DNA from: a virus
DNA: 35,997 nucleotides
Direction: 5' to 3' (one strand)
Virus record (IMG/VR): IMGVR_UViG_3300020195_000094
Coordinates: 1 to 35,997 of that record
The position numbers were made by a program, and so were the translations under genes. The notes under the pieces are model-generated. The model did no database searches. It had not been told where the DNA came from and saw only the letters and a program-made list of their open reading frames with translations. Of the stretch, positions 27,334-34,089 are shown in pieces; position 1 is the first letter of the stretch; each line of letters begins with the position of its first letter.

Positions 27334-29151
27334 TCAGGCGCTCTTCATCGCAGCGCGGAACTCACGCGAGTTCACAGCCGACATCACGGACTGCCCGTCG
27401 GTTTGGCCGTTGAAGTTCAAGTTCACGACCACACCACCGCCCATCGCATGGTTCGGGACGATCTGCCCCGACGCACCAGGCACGAACAGTTCCGGGCCGC
27501 GTTCACCGACGATGTACGGCTGGAACGCCGACACCGGCCCGCCAGACGCGCGCTTCTCAGTGCCGAGCAGAAAATCGAGACCGATCTGTGCCGGGTTGAG
27601 GATCTTCCCGGCGAGGCCGCCCAGGCTTTCCAACTTCGCCGTGAAGCCATCAGCGAGACCGCGGGCCATGTCCCACCCGGCCTCCCACAAGATGTAGTAC
27701 CAGTTGCCCAACGCGTCGATGATCATGTCGGGGAGGCCCGCAATCCAACCGGGAATCTTCTGCGCCGTGTCGATCATGCCTTCAAGAAGGGCTTTGCCGA
27801 GTTGCCGGCCGATCTCTACTGCCTTCGGGTAGCCGTCCTCGTCCAGCCATTTTGCTATCGCTGCGGCGATTTTCGACAATTCGCCCGGCAACTTCGGGAG
27901 CACATCGGTTGCTACCCACTCGACAAACTTCAACGCTAGGGCTGCGAGCCACCCGACCGCCGCCGGAATAGCGGTAGTGAGAATCCAGTTTCCGAGCGCC
28001 AACGCCCACACACCAAGTTGGGCGAGCGCCTTCGGTGTCATGTCCTTGATCCACTCCCAGAACGCAGCGGCGAGCTTCTGCAACTGGACCACGGCTTCAT
28101 CGAGGAGGGCAGAGAATCCGCCGTCCTTGAACGCGGAGACAAGCGCGTCGATCGCCTCGCGGAACGTCTCCGACCGCTGATACAGGAGGTAGAAGCCCGC
28201 CGCGAGTGCAGCCAAGGCAAGGACCACCAAACCTACCGGTGACAACAACAAACCGATAATCGTCGTGACGGGGCCTATCGCAGCGATAAGCCCCCCAGCG
28301 ATGAGGATGACTTTCTGCATCTCGGGTGACAAACCCTGAAACTTGTCGATCAGGCGTTGTACGAACTCCACGAGCTTCAACGCAATGGGAAGAAGCTGCT
28401 GTCCGAGTGTCGCAGCGGTGTCCTTGAACCGGGCCATGAGAATGCGTTGCTGGTTTGCAAGACCTCCGGCGGTCCGAGCGAAGTCGCCTTGCGCGAGGGC
28501 CGTGTCTTCCATGATCGCCATGTAGGCGAGCGTGGACTTCTCAGCACCCGTCATGTCCTTGCCGAGTTTCTTGATCCCGACCGACGCGCCGATTGCTTCG
28601 AGTCGCGCCACGGAGAGGTTCACACCGAACCTGCGGAGCGGTTCTGCTTCGCCAGCCAGCCCAGCCCGAAGAGCGAGCAGCACTTCTTCAGGGTTCACGT
28701 TGTTGAACGACGCGAGGTCGGCGGCGAGCCCGATCAGAGCCTTGCTCATGTCTTTCGACTCTTCGACGCCGTTCCCCATCGCTATCAGGAAGTTGCCGAA
28801 GGTTCCAGCAGCTTCCAACGCTTCTTGACGGCTCATGCCGAACGCCCGGGCGGCAGACCTCGCCCATTCCTGTATCTCGCGGGCGCTCTCCCCGAAGACG
28901 ACGTCGACCTTGCTCATCGACTCAGTCAAGTCCGACGCGAACTTGACTGCCGCAACGCCGGCACCAACGATCGGAACCGTGGCAAACAGCGTCATATTCT
29001 TGCCGATGTCACGCATCTTCGACCCGACGTCCGCAATGCGTGAACCGACGCGATCCATGCGGGACGATTCCTGATCGACGTCCTTGAACGCTCGAACAGC
29101 GCCAGACGCGTCACCGGAAATGACAACCTGGATTGTCGACTTTCCGGCCAT
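27334..29151 (-). CDS. tail tape measure protein
   Basis: This 605-residue protein is typical of the family. The N-terminus (IQVVISGDASGAVRAFKDVD) and the region ESMSKVDVVFGESAREIQEW, AAGTFGNFLIAMGNG and LALRAGLAGEAEPLRRFGVN form the conserved tape-measure core. Hydrophobic segments at about 265-315 (VILIAGGLIAAIGPVTTIIG, VVLALAALAAGFYLLY) may enter the host membrane during DNA injection. The middle is Trp/Ala/Leu-rich and helical. The end VVVNLNFNGQTDGQS is also typical. At about 600 residues it predicts a tail of roughly 90 nm by the usual 1.5 angstrom per residue rule. The ATG forms TGATG with the GT stop; an in-frame TTG one codon earlier is unnecessary. Confidence 0.9.
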   Translation of the reverse strand: MAGKSTIQVVISGDASGAVRAFKDVDQESSRMDRVGSRIADVGSKMRDIGKNMTLFATVPIVGAGVAAVKFASDLTESMSKVDVVFGESAREIQEWARSAARAFGMSRQEALEAAGTFGNFLIAMGNGVEESKDMSKALIGLAADLASFNNVNPEEVLLALRAGLAGEAEPLRRFGVNLSVARLEAIGASVGIKKLGKDMTGAEKSTLAYMAIMEDTALAQGDFARTAGGLANQQRILMARFKDTAATLGQQLLPIALKLVEFVQRLIDKFQGLSPEMQKVILIAGGLIAAIGPVTTIIGLLLSPVGLVVLALAALAAGFYLLYQRSETFREAIDALVSAFKDGGFSALLDEAVVQLQKLAAAFWEWIKDMTPKALAQLGVWALALGNWILTTAIPAAVGWLAALALKFVEWVATDVLPKLPGELSKIAAAIAKWLDEDGYPKAVEIGRQLGKALLEGMIDTAQKIPGWIAGLPDMIIDALGNWYYILWEAGWDMARGLADGFTAKLESLGGLAGKILNPAQIGLDFLLGTEKRASGGPVSAFQPYIVGERGPELFVPGASGQIVPNHAMGGGVVVNLNFNGQTDGQSVMSAVNSREFRAAMKSA

Positions 29152-29545
29152 CAAGACTCCCTAGCTTCCCTAACCGCCTCAGCTCGCGCTACCAGATAGT
29201 CCTGCATCGCTTGGATCATCCGGTCTTCTTCAGCGAGCAGCACCGACGGTGCGATGCCCGTCTCACACGCGAGAGCAGCGATCAAGGCGTGGGCGGGCTG
29301 TTCTCCAAAGGGACGGTTTCCACCTGCTCTACGTCGGCGTCGTCGATCAACGCCAACCAGTCGTCGAAGCTCTGCGTGTCGTCTTCCCGCAATGCGAGCC
29401 ACGCGAGACGGAACACATCTTCGGTTGTCTCCCGCAACGCTCGCCCCTCGGCCCGCTCGAAACGGATCACGTCGAGTGGTACCCGTGGGCTGAACGCCAC
29501 TTCGGTCCCGTCAAGGAACCGAATCTGAATCTTCGCCTTCGCCAC
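29151..29545 (-). CDS. tail assembly chaperone GT fusion via -1 frameshift
   Basis: If ribosomes slip back one base at the slippery heptamer (29306-29312), the first 80 residues of the G protein continue as GEQPAHALIAALACETGIAP and a charged helix ending VREARES, giving a 131-residue product. This G/GT pair before the tape measure gene is the hallmark of siphophage tail assembly, where both forms chaperone the tape measure at a fixed ratio. The extension frame has no good start of its own and ends in a TGATG overlap with the tape measure gene. Confidence 0.82.
29282..29545 (-). CDS. tail assembly chaperone G
   Basis: An 87-residue protein: MAKAKIQIRFLDGTEVAFSP, RVPLDVIRFERAEGRALRET, TEDVFRLAWLALREDDTQSF, then an acidic end with VEQVETVPLENSPPTP. 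The strand-helix pattern and the 'D-x-x-x-FE' segment match small G-type chaperones (the sequence type found in many actinophages). The GTG start follows a GGGGGG run. The slippery heptamer lies eight codons before the stop. Confidence 0.82.
   Translation of the reverse strand: MAKAKIQIRFLDGTEVAFSPRVPLDVIRFERAEGRALRETTEDVFRLAWLALREDDTQSFDDWLALIDDADVEQVETVPLENSPPTP
29306..29312 (-). promoter_or_regulatory. programmed -1 frameshift slippery site
   Basis: On the coding strand this reads CCCTTTG, a perfect X-XXY-YYZ heptamer. In the G frame it is C CCT TTG; after a -1 slip the tRNAs re-pair on CCC TTT and the next codon GGA enters the T frame. It lies just inside the end of G, the usual place. 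Confidence 0.88.
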
Positions 29546-29554
29546 TTGCCCCCC

Positions 29555-29935
29555 CTACTTCAGTCCCGCTTTGCGGAACAAACTTTCGATACCGGACTCA
29601 AACTTGCGGACCACCTGCTCACGCCGGGCGTCGAGCGCGTCGTAAATGAATGGTTGCGGACGGATGTTCCGGGCACGCCAACCGAAATGGATTGGACCCG
29701 CATACGGCAGCCGAGCCCCACCAGCACGCACCGAACCGGCCTTCTGTGTTGCTGTCGCCCTAATCGACCCTGCGAGACGACCAGTACGACGTGGAGCACG
29801 AGCGGCGGCCGTCACCGCGACGATCTGCGCGGCTTCTTTCTGCACTTCCCGTAACTCTTTACGGAGGTCCGGGTCGATCTGGCGTAGCGCCCGTTGAAAC
29901 TCGCGCAACCCAACAAACGCGACTTTGTCGGCCAC
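29555..29935 (-). CDS. HK97 gp10-like head-tail/neck protein
   Basis: A 126-residue protein: MADKVAFVGLREFQRALRQI, DPDLRKELREVQKEAAQIVA, APRRTGRLAGSIRATATQ, LPYAGPIHFGWRARNIRPQP, and the helical end. The core R-T-G-x-L-x-x-S-I-R, then Y-A-x-x-x-H-F-G, then I-x-P-x-P-F/FI is the characteristic signature of the gp10-like family of tail/neck proteins. It is positioned between the second tail-tube gene and the chaperone, rather later than in HK97. The GTG overlaps the preceding TAG. Confidence 0.82.
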   Translation of the reverse strand: MADKVAFVGLREFQRALRQIDPDLRKELREVQKEAAQIVAVTAAARAPRRTGRLAGSIRATATQKAGSVRAGGARLPYAGPIHFGWRARNIRPQPFIYDALDARREQVVRKFESGIESLFRKAGLK

Positions 29936-30420
29936 TACGCCGTGAGCCGCGCGTACGTGCCAGTCACCGCGAGGGACACAGTCACCGCAGCACGATCACC
30001 GACCGTCTGACCGATCACCGGGTAGGACGCCACATACGCCGCGTACACGTACGACGGGTTCGTTGCACCCCGAGCCGAGTTCGTCGGCTTGAAATCCCAG
30101 TAGCCGAGCGTCTTGTTCGTGAACGCCGCCCCGAAAGTCGCGTCGACCGAAGCCGCAGCAAAATCCTGGTTGAGCTCGACTTGGATATCAGCACCGATCA
30201 AACCAGGCTTCTGGGTAGTGAACCCACCATCACCGAACGTGGTGAAGTCCTGCATTGCGACAGTGTCGTTGACGGTCAAAGACCGGACATGATCCGAAAA
30301 ATCGGTCAACGACGCGGCAGTGATCGTCCCCGCGACGGTCGGGTTACCCGGCCCCGGAGCAGTCGCAGCGAAAATCGTGCCGTAAACGGCCATGACGTTG
30401 GTGTAAACGAGCGAGGCCAC
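29935..30420 (-). CDS. tail tube protein, second paralogue
   Basis: A 161-residue protein: MASLVYTNVMAVYGTIFAAT, SLTDFSDHVRSLTVNDTVAM, then TTFGDGGFTTQKPGLIGADI, and WDFKPTNSARGATNPSYVYA. The D-F-S-x-H-V-x-x-L-T-V start, the TTFGDGGF turn and the closing VSLAVTG strand are typical of a one-domain tail tube protein. The TTF-[GN]-DGGF and PGL-I block is shared with the upstream 247-residue gene. The GTG has an AAGGAG site. It is the likely main tube protein, from its compact form. Confidence 0.72.
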   Translation of the reverse strand: MASLVYTNVMAVYGTIFAATAPGPGNPTVAGTITAASLTDFSDHVRSLTVNDTVAMQDFTTFGDGGFTTQKPGLIGADIQVELNQDFAAASVDATFGAAFTNKTLGYWDFKPTNSARGATNPSYVYAAYVASYPVIGQTVGDRAAVTVSLAVTGTYARLTA

Positions 30421-30442
30421 GGAGGCTCCTTCAACGCAAGGA

Positions 30443-30460
30443 AGCCGCCCGGAGGCGGCT
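30443..30460. terminator. hairpin between the two tail-tube genes
   Basis: AGCCGCC (30443-30449), a CGGA loop and GGCGGCT (30454-30460) form a perfect 7-bp stem with a tetraloop in the 68-nt gap. On the coding strand it is followed by TTCCTTG. It could be a partial terminator, an RNA processing point, or a stabiliser of the downstream transcript. Confidence 0.5.
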
Positions 30461-30488
30461 CTGATGGGTTAGGTGGTACAGACGGGGC

Positions 30489-31232
30489 TTAGATCACTCC
30501 GAACGCGGCTACGAAGGTCACAGACCCCGATCCGGTGACATCCCAAGTGATCCGGTGATGCGTTTCGGAGGAGAAGCTGCCAGCAACCGACGCGAACTGG
30601 TGAGTTGTTCCCGACACTGTCGTGAACGTGATCCGGTCCGTCGCGCTTGCCATACCAGACGAATCGTCCGACTGGATTTTGAACACGACGTCCGTCAAAC
30701 CCGAATAGGCGGTGACATGCAAAGCGGCATACAACTTCTGGGAAGCGGTCGGGCCCGTCAACGCTACGGCCGTCCCATTCCCGTCCGTGGTACGAGCCGC
30801 GGAAGGATGCGCGACCAACGCCCGCACAATCGCCGTGTCATACGGGAACTGGTACTCGAACTGGGCGACTTCACCAACCATCGGAGTTCGGGCAGACCGC
30901 CCGAACAACGCCCGAGACACCCATGCCGCGTCCCCGGCCGTGACAGTTCCCGTCGGGTTCGGGACCACCGTCACCGGATATTGCGTTCCGAGCGCCGCAG
31001 GGGTGAACACCGAATCGGGGCCACCCGACGCGAAGTCTTGGACGCCGGCGACGAGACCTTCACCCGAAATCAGTCCGGGGAGGACACAGTCGAACCCGCC
31101 ATCGTTGAACGTTGTTGACGGTTGCATCGCACAAGTCAACGGCCCGAAATCGACTCGGTTCGCGTAGCCGGACAAATCGACTGCCCCGACATACACCCGG
31201 TTGTGAAGCCCCACAAAGGTTGCCACCGTCAC
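30489..31232 (-). CDS. tail tube-like protein with C-terminal domain
   Basis: This 247-residue protein has an N-terminal 150-residue tube-like domain (AVDLSGYANRVDFGPLTCAM, STTFNDGGFDCVLPGLISGE, FEYQFPYDTAIVRALVAHPS). It is followed by an extra 90-residue beta-rich domain (LYAALHVTAYSGLTDVVFKI, RITWDVTGSGSVTFVAAFGV) that looks like an outer-surface decoration. The STTF-N-DGGF block matches the downstream paralogue. A GTG start overlaps the preceding stop. Confidence 0.7.
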   Translation of the reverse strand: MTVATFVGLHNRVYVGAVDLSGYANRVDFGPLTCAMQPSTTFNDGGFDCVLPGLISGEGLVAGVQDFASGGPDSVFTPAALGTQYPVTVVPNPTGTVTAGDAAWVSRALFGRSARTPMVGEVAQFEYQFPYDTAIVRALVAHPSAARTTDGNGTAVALTGPTASQKLYAALHVTAYSGLTDVVFKIQSDDSSGMASATDRITFTTVSGTTHQFASVAGSFSSETHHRITWDVTGSGSVTFVAAFGVI

Positions 31233-31672
31233 GTCCTCGTAATGAAGATACGGACCGGAATTTCGAAACCGACGTACACACGCGCATCCGACATTTCGAT
31301 GGACCGGATACCAGACACCTCAACCGCACGGATGTTCCCCGCCGGGATCGCACCGTTCAACGTCGTGTCGTCGTAGATGGCGTCCAACACCGACTTGGTT
31401 TGGCCGGTCCCCGAACCCATGTACTGGTCGAGGGCTTGTACCCCAGCCGAGAAACTGCCGGGCTGACCACCAATGACACGAACGATCAACTCGATTTGGC
31501 AGAGACCATCTCGCATCGCTTCGAACGGTTCCGGCATGAACGGGTCACCCGCCGCGACGAACCCGCACGGTGGGCTCACCGAATCGACTTCCCACGCCGA
31601 CATGGTAAGGCCCGTCCCCGCGTTGATCACATGGGCGAGGCCGGCACGGACCGCAGCAACGTTGAGGGCCAT
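31229..31672 (-). CDS. tail terminator / tail completion-like protein
   Basis: This 147-residue protein starts MALNVAAVRAGLAHVINAGT. It has SAWEVDSVSPPCGFVAAGDP, ELIVRVIGGQPGSFSAGVQA, LDQYMGSGTGQTKSVLDAIY and EMSDARVYVGFEIPVRIFIT. This pattern of helix, paired strands, 'LDxYmgsGtg-SV--AI' helix and a final strand is common in siphophage tail terminators (gpU-like). It follows the connector and precedes the tail tube genes as expected. The ATG forms TAATG with the preceding stop; a longer in-frame opening (to 32008) is discarded. Confidence 0.75.
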   Translation of the reverse strand: MALNVAAVRAGLAHVINAGTGLTMSAWEVDSVSPPCGFVAAGDPFMPEPFEAMRDGLCQIELIVRVIGGQPGSFSAGVQALDQYMGSGTGQTKSVLDAIYDDTTLNGAIPAGNIRAVEVSGIRSIEMSDARVYVGFEIPVRIFITRT

Positions 31673-32280
31673 TAGCCGAACACTGCCGGGCGGATCACGT
31701 AACGGCGGAGGAGCCGTTCGACGTCGCGGTCTTCGTACACGCGGATCGGCCCGAACGAATCGAACCCTGCGACACCCAACGCCGCGTTTCGGCGTTCCAA
31801 GTTCTTGTAGGCGAGGAGCAGGGTCGCTTGCGTGACAGGGGCGGGGACTGCCGCCCATCCCCACGCTGCCGTCACTTGCACCGTCGGCCGGTACCCCGTA
31901 GTGAACGTCCGAGTGCCAACCGCCCGGACTGTCGTCCACGGCCACCCTGCGAGACCTTCGACAACACCGTTGAACGGTTCGAGAACAAAATCGGTATCGA
32001 TAGTCCACGTCGTCTCATACGTGCCGTCATCATCGTCGTCGGACTTCACGACAAGGTTTGTAACGGACCAGAAATCGTCGACGTCGACCCGGACTGTCGA
32101 CTCTGGGCGGAACACCCTCGCCGCCACCGACCCGGTCGCGACCTTCGGGACGAACTCCCTATGACAATGGGAACGCACTTCGTCGTTCGCGGCGGCGACC
32201 GCCCACGCAATTTGGGAAGCGTCAGCAGTCGCAGGAAGCGTTCCCCACGTCGTGAGATCGGCGGAAGCGATGATCGTCAC
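31672..32280 (-). CDS. head-tail connector protein, gp6-like
   Basis: A 202-residue protein: MTIIASADLTTWGTLPATAD, SQIAWAVAAANDEVRSHCHR, then a beta-rich centre (VATGSVAARVFRPESTVRVD, DFWSVTNLVVKSDDD) and a C-terminal helical part (TQATLLLAYKNLERRNAALG, VYEDRDVERLLRRYVIRPAV). The N-terminal helices and the strand insert resemble gp6/gp15-like adaptors that sit under the portal. The GTG at 32280 overlaps the methyltransferase stop as GTGA and is preferred to 32298. Portal and capsid genes are not in the window. Confidence 0.75.
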   Translation of the reverse strand: MTIIASADLTTWGTLPATADASQIAWAVAAANDEVRSHCHREFVPKVATGSVAARVFRPESTVRVDVDDFWSVTNLVVKSDDDDDGTYETTWTIDTDFVLEPFNGVVEGLAGWPWTTVRAVGTRTFTTGYRPTVQVTAAWGWAAVPAPVTQATLLLAYKNLERRNAALGVAGFDSFGPIRVYEDRDVERLLRRYVIRPAVFG

Positions 32281-32807
32281 CGAATCTCCTTCCACCACAA
32301 GGACGCATCACGGTTCACCGAACCGAGCTGATCTACCGCCGCGTCCCACACCGGTGGGTGGTGGGCGTCGTCACCACTGATGATCCCGCCCGGCACCATC
32401 AGCGGGACCGCAGCAGCAATGTTGTCGGCCACTTCGTCGTACGTGTGGGTCGCGTCGATATGCAAAAACCGGATGGGGGTCCGGTCCCGTTCGAAATAGG
32501 ACCGCCAGTCCTCACGATGGACGGTCACGTTCCCGCGGGTGAGTTCAGCGACGTTCTGTTCGAACGTGACGTACACGTTACGGGACCGGGTAGTAGCAAG
32601 ATCACGCGAAATTTCGCCTGGCGACCCTGCCCACGTATCGACAGCTTGGACGTTGTACGGCCAGGCGGCGTTGATCAGATGGCATGTCGACCGGCCTTCC
32701 CAACAACCCACCTCGACGATACGACCATCGAGACGGCGGGTCCGGTTGAACAACTTGACCAACGCTCGCACCGACGCGTCTGAGAACCATTGCTCACGGA
32801 ACGTCAT
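32277..32807 (-). CDS. class I SAM-dependent methyltransferase (TylF/sugar-type candidate)
   Basis: This 176-residue protein, MTFREQWFSDASVRALVKLF, has the motif I glycine loop VEVGCWEGRSTCHL (about 31-44), an acidic strand end QAVDTWAGSPG, and the sequence RFLHIDATHTYDEVADNI, followed by PGGIISGDDAHHP. Asp and His residues in HIDATHTYDEV and GDDAH are typical of the TylF/cephalosporin-hydroxylase-like sugar methyltransferase group that use a metal. The ATG overlaps the other methyltransferase's stop (ATGA). It probably modifies sugars or proteins of the virion. Confidence 0.74.
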   Translation of the reverse strand: MTFREQWFSDASVRALVKLFNRTRRLDGRIVEVGCWEGRSTCHLINAAWPYNVQAVDTWAGSPGEISRDLATTRSRNVYVTFEQNVAELTRGNVTVHREDWRSYFERDRTPIRFLHIDATHTYDEVADNIAAAVPLMVPGGIISGDDAHHPPVWDAAVDQLGSVNRDASLWWKEIR

Positions 32808-33340
32808 GGGATGTACACGATCCCGAGACCCCAACAGTTCGGATGGTTCTCCCACCGCAACCCGTTGGCCTCACAAAACTCGTTGACGGCACGCTTCACC
32901 GGGAACAACGGACCGTCCGTCCCTTCCGGCATCGGCAATTCAGTGTCATGCAACACGATCCGGCCACCCGGCCGGACCAGCCGTGCGTACAACGACAATT
33001 CGACGGTCGTGTGCTTGTAGGCGTGGGACGTGTCAATGAACACGATGTCCACACCGGACGGCAGTTGAGCGAACACGTCGATGGTCGTGTCGTCACCGTG
33101 GATGAACGACCAATGGTCGTACTCACCGATCGGTGGTCGCTGATCAACGTCCACGGACCAGAGATGCCCACGACCCTCTAGGGCGTACAGCCAGGCGATA
33201 GTCGACACGCCCGTACGGGTGCCGAGCTCGATTACTTGGGTGGCGTCGAGGTCTTCGACCAACTGCACGAACGTGGGGAGGTGTTCGTAAATGTCGGACG
33301 GTTCGGCACACACACGGGTGTAGTCGTCGGTGAGGGTCAC
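32804..33340 (-). CDS. class I SAM-dependent methyltransferase, second copy type
   Basis: A 178-residue protein: MTLTDDYTRVCAEPSDIYEH, motif I VIELGTRTGVSTIAWL (36-51), LWSVDVDQRPPIGEYDHWSF, then VDIVFIDTSHAYKHTTVELS and PGGRIVLHDTE. The D-T-S-H-x-Y and HDTE pattern again points to the TylF-like group. A GTG start overlaps the preceding GT17 stop as GTGA. It differs from the neighbouring methyltransferase but has the same fold, so these may be ancient paralogues with distinct targets. Confidence 0.76.
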   Translation of the reverse strand: MTLTDDYTRVCAEPSDIYEHLPTFVQLVEDLDATQVIELGTRTGVSTIAWLYALEGRGHLWSVDVDQRPPIGEYDHWSFIHGDDTTIDVFAQLPSGVDIVFIDTSHAYKHTTVELSLYARLVRPGGRIVLHDTELPMPEGTDGPLFPVKRAVNEFCEANGLRWENHPNCWGLGIVYIP

Positions 33341-34089
33341 GGCCGGTACCAACTGTCGGGGGCGTGACCGTCCCTGATCCACACGGGCCACGATCCGTCT
33401 ACCACGACAGGGATGAGTTTCGACCCATCTACGTGCAGCCCAGTCTGGTAGCACTCGTCTAGACGTTCCCGCCATCCCATGTCAGCAATCTCGGGGTGGC
33501 AGAACGAATCCAACTTCTGTTCTGCTGCCTCACGTCCCCCCATCCAGGAAAGATGCCAACCAGCGGCAGGGAGAATGTTCGGCGCATACATGCGTGCGTT
33601 ACGCAACATAGCGAACGTGTCGATATCCGCCGCATAAGCGGCGACGGTCCCGTACCAGGGGACGGGATGCTGCCAGTCAACCGCGAAGCAATACAACTTC
33701 TGTTCGAAACGAACAATCCCACGCGGGCGGACCAGAGACGCGGCGAGCACGGTCGGAATCTCGTCCACATCACCGTGAAGGACGATGTCTTCCGGGCCGG
33801 CGTCGAGACGGCGGAGCCCTTCCCACACCCATTCTCGTTGTGCCAACTCGCGGGACCACGCATCAGGAATTGTGGGGAGGCCTGTTGCGTGAACGTTGAC
33901 GATCCGGTCAGCCCACGGAGCGAACCGGTCCATGTGGTCTTGGAGATGGAACGGCTTTGGGGTGTTGCCACCGTGGGTTACGTCAGCTTCGACAATCACC
34001 CAATAGTCGACTGCCGAGTCCATCTCGGTCAGTCTGCATTCGAGGATGTCGAACTCGTTGTTGAACGAGAACGTATCAATCCGTTTCAC
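33337..34089 (-). CDS. glycosyltransferase family 17-like
   Basis: This 250-residue protein begins MKRIDTFSFNNEFDILECRL. YWVIVEADVTHGGNTPKPFH (29-48) and the metal-binding DVDEIP (107-112) preceded by EDIVLHG match family GT17, the bacterial and eukaryotic N-acetylglucosaminyltransferases of the MGAT3 type. The later part VDWQHPVPWYGTVAAY and GWHLSWMGG fits as well. It should transfer a sugar from an activated donor to a glycan or protein. The GTG start overlaps the previous stop as GTGA. It lies between the GT4/GT2 fusion gene and two methyltransferase genes. Confidence 0.8.
   Translation of the reverse strand: MKRIDTFSFNNEFDILECRLTEMDSAVDYWVIVEADVTHGGNTPKPFHLQDHMDRFAPWADRIVNVHATGLPTIPDAWSRELAQREWVWEGLRRLDAGPEDIVLHGDVDEIPTVLAASLVRPRGIVRFEQKLYCFAVDWQHPVPWYGTVAAYAADIDTFAMLRNARMYAPNILPAAGWHLSWMGGREAAEQKLDSFCHPEIADMGWRERLDECYQTGLHVDGSKLIPVVVDGSWPVWIRDGHAPDSWYRP

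Noticed and set aside
29151-29402. 83-aa frame as an independent gene before the tape measure
   Set aside because: Its Arg-rich N-terminal part is a shadow of the G gene. Only the part after the slippery site looks coding, as the T extension.
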